Notes: generated from the letters alone by a model not told the origin. Positions 32,130 through 44,561 are shown, numbered from the stretch's first letter. The stretch: DNA of 64,000 bases from Chondrus crispus (GCF_000350225.1 NW_005179256.1:27673-91672), one strand, 5' to 3'. A program made the numbers and translations.

Positions 32130-33362
32130 GGCCGGTACCGGAGGCGGGGAGAGTGGCGAACCGCCTCCAGGGACCAAGTCCCTTCCTTTCAGTAAATGAC
32201 TCCTTCTTCTCCTGGCTCCCTCCTTGGCCTTGTCGCTCGAGTTCGCGTCCTTGTTCTCCTGGCCCCTACGGGTTTCCCCGAATTTCATCCCTTCCAGCCG
32301 ATATCGGTAGTCCGTCGGCTCCGCGGGTCGCGATAAGCGGACCTGCGGTTTTCCCGACGTGGTCCCTACGACGGCCGTTGCCCGTCCGCGGTCACCGCGG
32401 GGCGTCATCTCCGCGCAGAGGTGCGGTACCTCCCGGCGTGGGGGGAAGGTACCCCCTGCCCACGCATTTAAAAACGGGGCCCTCCCTCTGGAAACGGGGG
32501 GTTTCCAAAGAACGGTGGTACTGTATCCCGCTCTGGTCGAGGTAGGGCGGGGCCGTCGCCGTCCCCAAACCTCCCTGGCGGTCCATATGGGCGGTTTTTC
32601 AACTTGGCACCCCCGGACGCGGGCGGACCCGGGGAGTGCAATGCCGTCAACGGGAGGGGGCTACGAATTTTTTCCACCCTTCTAGGGAGGAAAACGTAGC
32701 CCCCCTTTAGGCTTAATTACAAGCCGGAGATCGGAGTCACCTCCTTGCCATCCAGGGCCCTTCCGCGCCGGGTCAATCCGGCGCGGGGCAGCGGTAGCGC
32801 GCGGTTGCCCGCGCGCTCTTGCGGTGGCGGGTTACCGCAACGGGTGCGGCCTGTGGCCCACCCCCGGGGTCGCCAGTCGATGTGAGATCTTCCCGGCCGC
32901 CTGGTCGGGGGTACCGCTGCGGGTTTTCCTCCGCGCTTCCATGTCGGGTTGACGCGTACCGCGGCCCGACGGGCGGGCGACCGCACTGTCGTCGTGACCG
33001 GTCACTGCGGGGGCGGGTTCCCGTTTCCCCCGTAACACCCGGTGCGCGTCCCCGCTATCGGCTTGGGGCGAAACCGGCCTTTTCCTTGGTAGTTTCCGCC
33101 TGCTTTTTCCTGGCGGTGGGTGGATTTTCCGCGTTTTGACGAGCTCCGATTGGGTGTTCCCCTTCGTCGGAGGCGCCGCGATCCGCCGCCGCTGCTCTGC
33201 GGACCACATCCGCAGGGGCACGGTTTCTGCTACCCAGTCGGTCTTGGGTCGCTGCGCCCTTGAGCGCCCGGCGAGGGCTCGCCATGACAGTATTTCCGCA
33301 CCGGTATCCCCCCGTTCGGTCTTGTCCCCCGGGTGCTAACCCAGACTCGGAAGAGGACTACA
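32130..33362. other. GC-rich stretch between element C and element G, LTR-like
   Basis: No supported gene; open frames on both strands are composition-driven. The strand-minus sequence starting at 33363 reads TGTAGTCCTCTTCC directly after a purine-rich GGGGTGGATAAAAG, which would fit the 3' LTR start of element G, running leftward; its other end is not identified. A perfect 10-bp inverted repeat GGGGGCTACG / CGTAGCCCCC frames 32657-32703, with a purine run AAAGGGGGG (minus strand) next to it. Confidence 0.4.
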
Positions 33363-33513
33363 CTTTTATCCACCCCGAGAGGGGTGAGACGTAGCCCGCC
33401 CGAGTGTTTCCTTGGCCATCGCCGCGTCGGGTCGCCCCGCCGGCCGGTCCGTTTCATCCGCGCCGGGTCTGTCCCGTGCGGTTTTAGCGGTGGTGCGCGG
33501 TTGTCCGCGCGCG

Positions 33514-35002
33514 TCAGAAGCGGTCGATGAAGGGTTGCGGGAGGCCTTCGGCGGGTTCCCAGGTATCGTCCGCTGGGGTAAAACCATACCAGCGGACCTT
33601 GTACTGGCTGCCGCTGCGGGTCTCCCGGTGGGCGACCAAGTGGTCAACCACGTACTCCGCTGGCGGTTCGGGTGTTCCCGCCGGCGGGTCCGTTGTCGGT
33701 GCGGCCACAGTGGGGTCGTGGGGCCCCCGCGGCATCTTGGTTACCCGATCGATGCTCACGCGGTTCGAGACCCCGTCTTGGTCGACGACCACTGTGGCCT
33801 CCGTGGCGGATCGGACCCGAAACGGGCCTTCCGTTTTCGGTAAGAGCTTGACGGAGGGTCCTCCTCCGTCGCTCGGTAGGTCTCCCCGTTCGGTGCTCGT
33901 CAATGGCCGCGGTGGACGGTCCACGTAGACAAAGTATCCCACCGCGATGACCGGACGGAAGCGCACCTTCTTGTCGAAGTCGGTTTTGTACCGCTTCTGC
34001 ACCGCGGTTAGTTTCACCCGCGTGCACTCGAGGGCATCCCGGAGCTTCGGCAACGTCGCTCGCTTGTACTGTACCGGGGTCTGCGGGTCTTCCGTGTGGG
34101 ATCCGGCGTCCTGCGGTACAGTACCGGGCATTGCCAATCCTGACGGTGGTTGCGTCAGCACCAGGTCGAACGGGGTTGTCTCCGTCGACCGGTGGACCTG
34201 CGTGTTATACGCGAAGGTCAGGGGCTGGATGTACTCTTCCCAGTCCCTCTGATGCTCCTCGACATAGTGTCGGAGGCGCTGCACCAGGGTGCGGTTGAAC
34301 CGTTCGGTTTACCCAGTTGTCTGGGGGTGATAGGCGGTAGTCAGGTATTGCTTCACCCCCAGCAAGGCGCACACCGCGTCGAAGAACTTGGCGGCAAATT
34401 GTGGTCCGTTATCGGTTAGCACGTAACGAGGTGCGCCGTATACGTAGACCCAATTGTCCAGGAAGGCGTTTGCCACGACCGACGCGGTGGTTGTCCGTAA
34501 CGGGATGCTGCGCGTCAGCTTCGTAAACAGGTCGGTCATGACGAGCACGTGGCGATTCCCGTGCGCCGTCTTCAGTAAAGGACCCAGCAGGTCCATGGCG
34601 AAGAAATCCAGCGACCCTGCCGCTGGGAATAGCTTGAGGTCCTTCTGATGCCGCACCAGGGTTCCCCTGGTCGCGGCGCACGAAGCGCAATTCCGTACGG
34701 TACTGAAGGCGTCGTTGGCCATATGAGGCCAATAATATTCCCGCCGGAGGGTATGATACATCCTCGTACCGCCCGGGTGTCCTGCCAGGCGGGGATGATG
34801 GGCGAGGTACAATATCTCCGCCCTGAGCCGTTTCGGTACAACCCGCTGCAGGGTCCCATCGAGGGGGATTTGCGGACGACGAACCCGTATCGGTCGACGT
34901 CGTAGCGCGAGTCCGGGTTCCCCACGGTCTCGGCGGCCGCCCTACAGAAGGGGTCCTCGGCCTGCTCCCGAAGTAACTCTTCCACCGTTATGGATGAGAC
35001 GT
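33514..35002 (-). pseudogene. Element G: integrase and chromodomain remnant
   Basis: Minus-strand Ty3/gypsy pol 3' end. Integrase zinc finger HHPRLAGHPGG...NCASCAATRG, then the first catalytic Asp in FFAMDLLGPLL, second in LTDNGPQF, and the Glu after the YHPQTTG block. A chromodomain ends it (YVVDHLVAHRE...YKVRWYGFTPADDTWEPAE). Lesions: TAA at 34309-34311 where Gln is expected (one C-to-T change), and a frameshift near 34865-34872. The 5' side is lost at 35002, where a truncated LTR-A begins. RT and gag are absent. Confidence 0.88.
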
Positions 35003-35511
35003 CACAGTAGCAGCGCCACGTCAACTGTGTCGCCCGATGGCCAAGACACCTACACCGGTTCGGTCGCAACCTATACCGATGGTACCAACACAAGATAAGG
35101 GAAAATAGGTAGAATTAGATATAGAAAAGGATAAGGAAATAAAGAAAAAGGAACCCCCGAGCGCAAAGGATAAAGTGATCTGTAGTAAAAGGGAATTTCT
35201 TGTGAAAGACGGACTTCGACCAAGGCGATATCAGACTCTGGCAACTCGGGTTACCTTTACTGACTTGGTGGTCAGTGGGCTAAGGTATATATCGCCCCGC
35301 TGGAGCCAGTACAGTAGCTCGGGGCGCTAGATCCTAGGTCTAATCTAATGTCAGCAAAATTAATGCCAACTAGTTAACTAAATAGAATAAAGTAATTAAA
35401 AATTAGAACTGTGCAATTATTCACACGTGTGTCCCCCAACCCAGACTACTTGTCATATCCAATTATTTTCCTTTCACTTCACCCCCCTGTAGACCTCCAT
35501 ATTGCACTACA
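35003..35511 (+). mobile_element. LTR-A fragment, 5'-truncated
   Basis: About 509 bp matching the second half of LTR A2 (7497-8006): AGTAGCAGCG, the TATA box GGTATATATCGCC, the CACGTGTGTCCCCCAACCC block and the terminal ATTGCACTACA at 35511. The left end joins element-G pol and the right end joins element-D gag, so it sits at a breakpoint between two elements. Confidence 0.8.
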
Positions 35512-36747
35512 TGTAGCCCTCCTTCTTTGTCCCAAAAATTCTTGAAGGGCGACGCCCTGGAAGCGTACAAAACCCAATTCGATCTCGCCGGAGACGGACT
35601 AGGCGGTTTCGCCACTTGGCCGGAGGCAGTACAATTTCTATTACGCACTTACGACAAGGACGCTTATATCGAGGATGCCTTAACGGCTTTGGAAGACTGT
35701 CGTCAAGGACATCAAGAAGATGAGGAGGTCTACGGTAGAAGACTGAAGAAGGTCACTCGTGCCATATCTGGGGTACTCTCCCAGAAAGATCTCATCACGA
35801 AATTCCTCCGCGGCCTAAGTCCAGATATAAAGCCGTTACTCAGGCACACGCGAAGAGATTACAGCGGCCCTATGGCATTTCAAGACTGCGTCGATCAGGC
35901 AAACGCCCAAGGCTCGGCACATCGTGATCTCCTAGACTACCGAGTCGGCGGGTTGAACGGCCGCAAGACGTCCCAGGGACGCGTGCTAGCTGTCCGGGAG
36001 CATCGAGACGATAACGGCAGCATATTCCGTGAGGCATCGGAAAGGCTTCCCTGCAGCGATACAGTCAATGCTATCGGCACGAACGCCCTTTTGAACACCA
36101 GTATGTCGTCTTCAGAGATCATGGAGACTTTAAATCCAGACTCTGTCGTTCACTGGAAGCTTGGCAGCGGTCTTAACAGAGGCAATGCCACTAATAGCTC
36201 TTCCGAAGCCACCTACAAGTCTGCTCTAGATGAAGTTCACGACAACGAAGTCCACGTCGTGCGACACTCGGATCACCGTGGCACTCAGGAAATCCCCTCA
36301 TATTTGTGCCGCGGCGGCAACCGTATGACGGCTCTGCCATCAAGGGCCCGCCCTCCTGCTGGCACAGCGCCAATGAGTCAATTGAAGGTCCCCATGGGTC
36401 CCTCAGATAGACAAGGATAGAGAGGATATGGTGAGCCGTCCGCAAATCGACCCGATGATGTCTGCTTCGACTGCTATGAACAAGGTCACCGGCGCCCGCG
36501 ATGTCCGTATAGCGACAGAGCCCATGATGCTCACTACTTCGCTATGGTGAGAGAAAATTATTACGCTCTCACCCAAGGCCAACGAGACTGGCTCCACATC
36601 CGGGATCAAACCCCAGGGTTCTCCTATGCCGAAGGCACAGCCCACGGCTTCCAAACCGGGCCCTTAACAGTTTTTCAGCCACGGTCGAACACGCCTTATG
36701 AGGCGCCAGTCGTTCGACGGAGCCAAAATCGGCAGACGAGAAACTAG
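35512..36747 (+). pseudogene. Element D gag, 5'-truncated
   Basis: Open in one frame from the LTR-A junction, with no natural start. Capsid-like region (FLKGDALEAYKTQFD, WPEAVQFLLRTY, ALEDCRQGHQEDEEVYGRRL) closely parallels the capsid part of element E. A TAG at 36418-36420 interrupts, after which the same frame gives a CX2CX4HX4C knuckle CFDCYEQGHRRPRC (36460-36505) and ends at TAG 36745-36747. AT/GC balance and codon use are lower in GC than family B. Confidence 0.82.
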
Positions 36748-36765
36748 GAAGGGGCCTTACTGCGG

Positions 36766-39700
36766 GTGTCCATCCCAAGGCTAAGGCCTCACCGTGGAAT
36801 ACCACAACGAGAACGGAATCACCCAGTGCGTCGGATGACAATCAAGAAGCCTGGGTGCAACCAAAAGAAATTCTTGAACGACCATATGGTCTACCCCGAT
36901 GGATTCGACTTGATCAATATCAGAGAACTCCGATATGAGCCTTGTCTACGTACAATTACAAGGTCGCCGCCTCATTGGGCCCTCGAAGAATTCACTGGGA
37001 AGTGCGCTTACCGTTCTAGACACAGAGGCAGGTCCAAACCTGATTCGTCTGGACATCCTATCATTGGAAGCACAAAGTCAAATTGACAATTCAAAAGAGC
37101 CGGTCTCATTATCAAGCGCCTCGAATCACCGGCTTGAAACACTGGGAATATTCCATCTTGCCGTGGCGCTCGGCAGCTATCACAAGAGACAGACATTCAT
37201 CGTCGTGAGACAATTAGCCGCGGACGCCATTTTGAGATGTACGTTTCTGGACGATCACGTTTCCACCGTTCACATCCGAAGGCGGTCAGTCGAGCTACGC
37301 TCTGGAGATGAAGTACCCATTCAAAGGAGACCTGCGATGACCCCCGTCAGCCGTCCGACAGGGCAATGCCCCAAAATGAGTACCAAACGAGACGGCGACC
37401 TATTTCTTAGAGTTACCAAGGCCGTCGAAATTCCGGCAGGCACGAAAATGACTGTTCTAGTCAGCTGCCTAGCCTCTGGCACTGTAGTCCTAGAGACAAG
37501 ACCGGAAGTGTATCTAAGAAAGCAAGTAAGCCTGTCCCATGGGGTCGCTGACCTACGTCCTCATGTCCCGTTCTTAGTCCGCGTTGCGAACTTTTCACGG
37601 TCAGCGACCAAACTTCAAAAACAAGAGCCAATTGGAATTGCTGTGACAGCACCCAATCAAATTCTGTCGGTCGACTTTGGTCTGCCAACCAGAGAAATAT
37701 CACGAGATGAAGAGGGGGCAGGGCCTGGCCTCCTGTCGCTTGTACCGCCGGAAAAATCTAGTCATGGAGACAAGAAGTCGAAGTCGACAGATATTGATGA
37801 CTTAGATCTTGATCACCTGTCGGACGACAATCGACGCAAGGTGCGAAAGCTCCCCCCCGTCCATTTGCCAAAATGTGGCAAGGTCAACTGGGCTCCGTGG
37901 ACATAACAGAACACAGGATACCGTTAGTCCCGGGAGCCAAACCGGGTTTCTCCCAACCATATCGAGCAGGGCCTGGGGCCAGGAAAGTCTTGAAAGAATC
38001 CGTACAGGAGATGCTGGACAAGGATGTCATCGAGCCCGCTCAAAGTGAGTGGGCTAGCCCGGTGGTGCTTGTGACCAAGGCAGATGGATCTCTTAGGTTC
38101 TGCGTTGACTACAGAAGGCTAAATTCCATCACTGTGAAGGATTCATATCCATTACCAAGGATGGAAGACTGCTTGGACTCATTCGGGGACGCTAAATGCT
38201 TCACAACCCTCGATTTCAACAGTGGTTATTGGCAGATCCCCGTGGCGGAAGCCGATAGAGAGAAGACGAGGTTTACATGTCATGAAGGTTGTTACCAGTT
38301 CCGGAGAATGCCTTTTGGCTAGTGTAATGCTCCAGCCACCTTCCAGAGAACACTCAATATATTAATATCAGGATATAGGTGGAAGAGGTGCCTCGTGTAC
38401 CTTGATGACATCATCATTTTCTCGAATTCCATTGAAGAGAACTCAACTCACGTTCAACAGGTTTTGAGAGTCCTCCAGGACGCAGGGCTTTCTCACAAGC
38501 TTGGAAAGTGTAATTTCTTTGCTGAGTCGGTCGACTATCTTGGGAATGTCATCAGCCCTGGACTTTTGGCCGTTGCGGAGAAGAACACTGATGCCATCAA
38601 GAAGGCAAAAGAGCCGACGACGCAAACTGAGCTTCGCTCTTTCCTCGGCATGTGCAATGTTTACCGAAGGTTCGTGCTGAACTTCGCAAGAACTGCGGCA
38701 CCCCTTAATGCACTGTTAGCAAAGGGGAAGCCTTTCCAATTAGAGAAATTCTCGACTGAACAGTCCAAGGCTTTTGGTTTACTGAAGACCGCCCTTATAA
38801 GTCCTCCCATTCTCAAGCTACCGCGCTCAGACCTTCCAGTCTCGGTCGACACGGATGCTTGCGAGCGACAAGTGGGCTGCGCCCTCTTTCGGACATATCC
38901 AGACGGAACGCACCATCCGGTGGGATTTTGGAGTCGCTCCCTGAACCCAGCGGAAAAGAATTACAGCGTCGGCGAAAAGGAATGCCTCGCCATAATTTGG
39001 GCGGTACAGATTTTGAGACCATATCTCGAGCGGAAGCACTTCGAGCTCTACACAGACCATCAATCCTTAAAGTGGATGATGAGTCTAACAGACGCCAGTG
39101 GCAGGCTTGCTCGATGGCGTCTCCGCCTACTGGAGTTCGGTTTCACAATCAAGTACCGCAAAGGGGCTGTGAATTGCATTGCAGACGCTATGTCAAGGCT
39201 GCCGACATTTGGCGAGTGTGCTGTCGAGCCTGACTCAGACATTCCGTGTTTCTGGGTTCAAGAGAACAGCGCTTGGATGGATGAAGATCAAGATGACGAA
39301 GATGTCGAGATCGAGCTCAGGCGCGATGCAATCACGTCAGATTTCAATGACGAGGGGATTTGCGTCGTGAACGCTGAGAACACAGATCTATCTCCGGTCC
39401 GAATCGAAGAGCTGGTGATCTCTCAAGCTAACGACAGATACTGTCAAATGTTGAAAGAGAAAGTTGACAATGAGGAGACAAGTCGCTTCGACGTCGACGA
39501 CCACGGTCTCCTGGTCCGCATTTCCCCTCTCGACGACTGCAGACAAATTGTCGTACCGACCATGTTAAGGCAAAAGATTCTTTACCTATGCCACTATACA
39601 AGAACATCAGGTCATCCTGGGGGTACAAAGATGTTCTATACAATGCGACGCACGTTCTACTGGCCTTACATGACATTGGAAAGTCACGCTTGTGTGAGAC

Positions 39701-40932
39701 AATGTGACTCACGCGCCCGTGAAAGAGTACAATTGCGCAAGTACTCTACATTTTTGAAACTCTTCCCCGCGAGAAGACCGCTAGAGTTCGTCGCCATCCA
39801 CATTTTGGGACCTCTACCCCGATCGACAAAAGGGAACCAATACCTTTTGGTCATATCCGATCGGTTCTCGAAGATGACAAGAGCGATACCGCTGAAAAGC
39901 ATCACATCAATGACAGTGCCAACAGCCTTCGTCGAGAATTGGATTTATCCGTATGGACCACCTACCTATCTTCTATCCGATAACGGTGGTCAATTCGCGT
40001 CGAAGTTCTTCCAAAAGATTTGTCAAATCATGGGGATTCGCAATCTCTTTACCACTGCGTATCACCCTCAGGCCAATGATCAGGTGGAACGGTTCAACTG
40101 AGCCATATTATCAGGCATACGCCACTACGTCGTGGAACATCAAAAGAAATGGGATGAATACTGTGGTCCTCTGACGTACGCGTATAACACGCAAGTACAT
40201 CGCAGCACGGGATGTACACCATTCGAAATTGTGTTGTCACGACCTCCAGGGCCCGTGGCCTTGGAAAACATTCCCCAAAATGGTACAATGCCAGAAACTC
40301 GAGGCGAGCGTAAGGGGCTGATGGATCATCTTAAAAGTCTCATGGACAGAGCCACCGACACGCTAAGAGCAGCTCAGACACGATACAAGGAAAATTACGA
40401 CAAGCATGTCAGAAAAATAGCATCCCCAGCGGATGTTAGGGACAAAGTGTTCGTGAAGAGACAAGTAACGCTGCGCACTGAAAGTGGAGAGGCTTCTAGG
40501 AACAAGCTACAGCCAAAAGCAGATGGACCATTTGAGGTCATTGGTGCGACATCACACACAGTCACTATTATTCGTGATGGCCTCACCGAGACGGTAACCA
40601 GGGATCGGGTTTCAAAGAAGACTGTCCCGGGCCAAGCAAGAATTACAAGAGAAGTCGAAAATGGCAATGAGTCTGAAGACGGAACCCCCCACCTGCCCGC
40701 TGCCAGCGGCAGTCAATCAGCCCATCATGAGACTAGGAATAATTCCTATGATGAGCAGGGTGATAGAACGCCGTCAGAAGACATTTCTGAAGAACATCGG
40801 AGACGCTTCTCTCACCTCCGAAGATCAGAAATCTCTGAGGCGGAATATGCCATAGACGGCAGAAGAAAAGAGCACTCATTTGACGCAATTGTCACGTATA
40901 ATGACCGAAACGATCGATTCAGAGTCCGATAG
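36766..40932 (+). pseudogene. Element D pol: protease-RT-RNase H-integrase, several lesions
   Basis: Protease with LDTEAGPNLIR (37017-37050; Glu replaces the Gly of DTG) in one frame up to 37906; a frameshift near 37880 leads to RT (RFCVDYRRLN, SGYWQIPV, YLDD near 38398-38410), RNase H (DTDACERQVG, GEKECLAIIWA, YTDHQSLKWM) and integrase. In-frame stops: TAG 38320-38322 (in RMPFG.CNAPATF, where Leu is usual) and TGA 40099-40101 (RFN.AIL, where Arg is usual). The integrase also has His (39799-39801) for the first catalytic Asp and Arg (39712-39714) for the last zinc Cys. The C-terminal extension to 40932 is degenerate and chromodomain-like only faintly. Confidence 0.88.
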
Positions 40933-41406
40933 ACCGGTATGATGAGTCGGGTGACACTTGGGAACCAGGGCGTAATTTTCCTTTCAACTCAGTTGTCCGC
41001 TATTTCCGCCGACGGGGCCGTCAGGTTCCAGAACACCTTCGCCATCTTCTGGCTACGACACATTAGTCAAAAAATGCCCTGGTATCTTACAGCCTTTTAC
41101 AAAAATGGCTTTGACGATTGTCGGATGGGACAGTCGAGAAAATTGGAGACGCTCAAGAAAAAGGGCTGTCTAGAATTATTCAGTCGTGAGGTCAATATTC
41201 GGCTCAGGCTAAACGTGCGCCGGTTCAACAGGGACGCACGTCGTGCGGGAAATTTGGAGAGGAGGAAAGCCTTGCGAAATATCAATCTCGATATCAGCAG
41301 GCGCATCTAGATCTTTGATCTCCTCCTTGCTCGCCGAGTATGAGGGACAAGCTGTCACAAGGCCGCGCAAAGGTCAGAATCAAGTGCAGCGTCGGGACGG
41401 CTTCGG

Positions 41407-41422
41407 TTTGGGGTGGGGGCCG
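41407..41422 (+). promoter_or_regulatory. Polypurine tract of element D
   Basis: GGTTTGGGGTGGGGGC then CG directly before TGTGGTTACAC. The run of G interrupted by T is typical of a plus-strand primer next to the 3' LTR. 40933-41406 is 3' untranslated DNA of element D without a recognised gene. Confidence 0.6.
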
Positions 41423-42640
41423 TGTGGTTACACAACCCAGATTTGTAATTTGTACAGCACCCGCCGCCGCGGGTTCATTACAGACGCGCGACTACACGTG
41501 TGCCTTACAGGCGGGCGAACTACACATGGGCATTACAGGCGACGACGTACTGTATACATTACAGCCCCGAGGTTGTATATGACAAGGAACAGTAGTAATG
41601 GCATAGTACAGTTCATTGCACAATAGAGTACAGTAGTACCGTAGGATGGACAATGTCCAAGACCCCGCGACCTCGCTTATTTAAGCGACGGCACCGGGCA
41701 ATGACAGTAAACAGTCAAGGATCTTTTGGGAAAGGATTTTCTTCGAAGGTGCGACACCGCGGGCCAAGATAAGCCTCTGACTAAGGCGACATTGTCGGAA
41801 TCCATCTTGCGACGTTTCCCTGGCTTCTATTGCCTTTACATTTACCTTCTCCTTTCCGCCGTCGTCGCGACTACGCGGGCTAAGACTAGTCTCTAGCCTA
41901 GGCGTTACTTTGTCACTCGACGTTTCTATTGTTTTCCTTTTTCCTCTGTCGTTGCGACTACGCGGGCCAATACTAGCCTCTAGCCTGGGCGTATTACTGT
42001 CGCACGACCTATTTCTCCCTACATTGTGACAATTGTCAGGTCGCGGGCTGCGACAAGCGTCTAGCCTTGGCGGCACTACTGACATATGTCCCGCTCGTTC
42101 ACTCTAGGAGTTCCCGCCACTCAACGCTCCGCCCGTGTCTGACACTAGTCTCTAGGCTCGGGTTCCCCCTGGGTTTTGTGTTCTTACACCACCCCTTCCA
42201 GTGCTGGTCCCATTCCTGGTCCGCACCTTGACCAGTACGTCGTGTTTTTACAGTCGGCCGACGTACTTCCCCTTTGCGCTACCACAGTCCCGATCTACCG
42301 CGGGACACACCCTATTGGTTTTTACCTCTTCCTCGAGCTAGCTCATAGCTGGCGACCGCCACTATACTACACACGCTGGTGTGGTAGGAAAAATAAAGAG
42401 AATTTAATGTTCGTCAACCCTTCGATCGAGTTGATGTCTCGCAATGATGGGGGCTCGCGTAATCGAGCGGCTACTCCAGCGGGATGTCGAACACTATTCT
42501 GTCTATCTCCCCTTCCTCCCCTTCTTCCTCTGTCGCTATTCGAGAGAGGGCCTTGCTTATAAAGGCAGAGAAAATACAGGCAAGTGCATCAACCTTACAG
42601 TAGTGCACAGAAGTGCATACGTAGGTCGCTAATTTCTACA
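41423..42640 (+). mobile_element. 3' LTR of element D
   Basis: About 1218 bp, TGTGGTTACACAACC to CTAATTTCTACA. TATA boxes are plausible at 41674-41682 (TTATTTAAG) and 42557-42566 (CTTATAAAGG). Only one copy is present, since the 5' end of element D is lost, so the right boundary rests on the TG...CA rule and on loss of LTR character. Confidence 0.6.
41750..42160 (+). repeat. Five degenerate copies of a 37-bp motif in LTR D
   Basis: Motif like GCGACTACGCGGGCYAA then GAYTAGYCTCTAGCCTNGGCG. Copies start near 41751, 41867, 41953, 42040 and 42130, spaced about 86-116 bp. Position between two possible TATA boxes suggests promoter-proximal tandem elements. Confidence 0.65.
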
Positions 42641-42734
42641 AAAACACTCATGTGGCCAGTAAAGTGGGCAATAGAGCAAATATGACTTTTTCCATTTATA
42701 TTTTATGTCCAATATAATATATATGGGAGATTTT

Positions 42735-44098
42735 GCGTTTAGTGGGGCGATCGTGTCTTGTTTGGTGGCAAAAAGGGGGTGAAATGGCTTCTGCTGTAGT
42801 GAACAGGGTCCGAATCGTGCGAATTTGTTGCACAGGGGGGGCGAAGGGAAGAATAGCAGTAGTATGTTAGACCCGACCACTGAAATGTCGCCTTTGGTTG
42901 CCCGTCCCAAACAACACAATTGGGGAGCTTCGCCCGTGTAGTAATCCAAAATTACAAGTAATCGAGGGTTTCAGGGCTATTAAACCCAACATTTCTAGAA
43001 CACGGATATTGTAAGGACAATCCACGATATGATCGCCACGCCGGTGTCGCCGCCTTATCCCTGTGCGGTCCTCTCCATTCTGTATCTGCTACAGTACTCC
43101 ACTTCTCCAGCCGCTTCGTCACCCGCACCCTCACCCTCCCCAGCACTTCTCCCAAGCCGCGCCTTCCCACCACCGGTAACCACGGGTGTATCCACACGTG
43201 CAGCGGCACGTCCTCGTCCTTCCATTGTTCTACACTCCTAACCAACCAGCGCGCCGCCGCCGAAAATTGCCACCGCCGCCAAGTGGTACACCTTGCGCGC
43301 CGACGCGCGCCCCCGCGGGCCGCCGCCTTCCCTCGCCACACCCACGCCACGCACGCCGCCGCCACCGCCGTCCACGCGCACACCAGCGCCACGCGCTCGC
43401 TCCGCGCGCACACGTGCCGGGCCACCAGCAGCACCGGCTCCTCGCGCACGAACATCCACGCCGCCGCGTAGCTCGGCGTCGCCACGCGCATCCCCACGAC
43501 CTGCCAAAAGGCCCCCCCTTGCCCCGCCTTGCCGCCGCCAGTCCCCGCCGCCACGCCGCCCAGAACGGCCGCCACCAGCGCGCCACGCCCACGCCATAAA
43601 CGCCGCCGCCGCCGCCGCCGCCGCCGTCGCCGAACAATTCGCGCGCGGCCATGCCGCCGACGCCGCACACCGCCGTCGCCACCAGCGCGCCCTCGCCACC
43701 CGTGACGCACCTCCCTCCGCGCTCGACGACGGCGGTCTGCCGGGATAGCGGCATCCGCGGCGACTGCTCTCTGAAACAGCTGTATGGGGATACCGCAGAG
43801 TAGGGGAAACCGCAGAGGAGCCGCTCTTTTAGTATCGCCTTAGTATCCGATTTCGCCTGTCGTGTAGTACAATATATTGCACTGTCCACTTTTTTCAGAT
43901 TCTGTCGCCCCTCCCGAACAACCAACTTCTTTGCGGTCACCCCCCTGTTGAGTACATCGCCCATACGATCCCTACAAATAATTCTCTATCGGATGTAAAC
44001 CTCTGCAAATTTTACAGCGTCACCCCTTCATCACTACAACAAAAGCCATTTCACCCCCTTTTTGCCACCAAACAAGACACGATCGCCCCACTAAACGC
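42735..44098. mobile_element. DNA element with perfect 56-bp terminal inverted repeats
   Basis: GCGTTTAGTGGGGCGATCGT... at 42735-42790 is the exact reverse complement of 44043-44098. Weaker pairing continues inward (TGYTGTAGTGA) and outward (GAGAT). The flanks are TA-rich on both sides, including a (TA)n run at 44110-44131. No transposase is inside; the centre is a very GC-rich segment. It resembles a non-autonomous, possibly gene-fragment-carrying transposon. Confidence 0.85.
42952..43710 (-). pseudogene. GC-rich cargo ORF inside the inverted-repeat element
   Basis: 252 codons open on the minus strand, with a CCG/CGG-repeat-coded Arg or Gly run (43600-43635). The stretch read from about 43580 to 43130 looks like a membrane protein: hydrophobic segments ALVAAVLGGVAAG, ALVCAWTAVAAACVAWVW, and ordinary residues such as LVRSVEQWKDEDVPLHVWIH. 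Its base composition is far from the AT-rich flanks, so it may be captured host coding DNA. Other frames are also open because of the GC bias. No family recognised. Confidence 0.35.
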
Positions 44099-44109
44099 AA
44101 CATTATCTC

Positions 44110-44131
44110 AATATATATATATATATATATA
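44110..44131. repeat. (TA)n microsatellite
   Basis: About eleven TA units next to the right end of the inverted-repeat element; it may be the insertion target or a later expansion. Confidence 0.9.
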
Positions 44132-44294
44132 CTGGCGACATGCGGCATTAGGGATATGAACTTCTACCAGAATAACGATTCTGAAGTCTTGATGTTGTGT
44201 GGCAGCACTTACAGGACTGTTGTTTGATATTTAAATTGTGCGGCTGAACGCTTATGATAAGAAATATATTTTATATTTACAGTCCATACCGCTC

Positions 44295-44336
44295 AATAGT
44301 GCAGTACCGTGCCACGTGGTAGAATACTGCACTATT
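44295..44336. repeat. Perfect 12-bp inverted repeat
   Basis: AATAGTGCAGTA at 44295-44306 and TACTGCACTATT at 44325-44336 with an 18-nt loop containing CCACGTGG. Possible small palindromic repeat or hairpin. Confidence 0.7.
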
Positions 44337-44358
44337 GGCGTATTGCAATACTCAGGGC

Positions 44359-44561
44359 GTGTCTTAACAGACTGGTTTTTGCTTTGCCTTGCCCGGTTTT
44401 GCCAGGAATACTTTTAAATTCTTAACAAATACCGTATGCTTCTTAAGCCCTTGCTTTTCTTAAACACATAAATTAAAACGTAGGAGCCACTCATAGCACG
44501 CCAAATCACTTCTTTGGGCAAAGCAAAGCAAACCGCAGCAAAACGGGGCATGTTAAGACAC
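44359..44561. mobile_element. Short inverted-repeat element (MITE-like), about 203 bp
   Basis: GTGTCTTAACA at 44359-44369 and TGTTAAGACAC at 44551-44561, followed inward on both sides by GGTTTTTGCTTTGCC / GGTTTGCTTTGCTTTGCCC-like sequence in inverted orientation. No coding. A target duplication could not be settled. Confidence 0.55.

Noticed and set aside
33412..33928. Plus-strand frames opposite the element-G chromodomain
   Set aside because: Shadows of the minus-strand integrase and chromodomain coding.
43186..43748. Plus-strand Pro/Arg/His-rich frames in the GC-rich cargo
   Set aside because: Artefact of CCG/CGC composition; the minus frame looks more like protein, and even that is uncertain.
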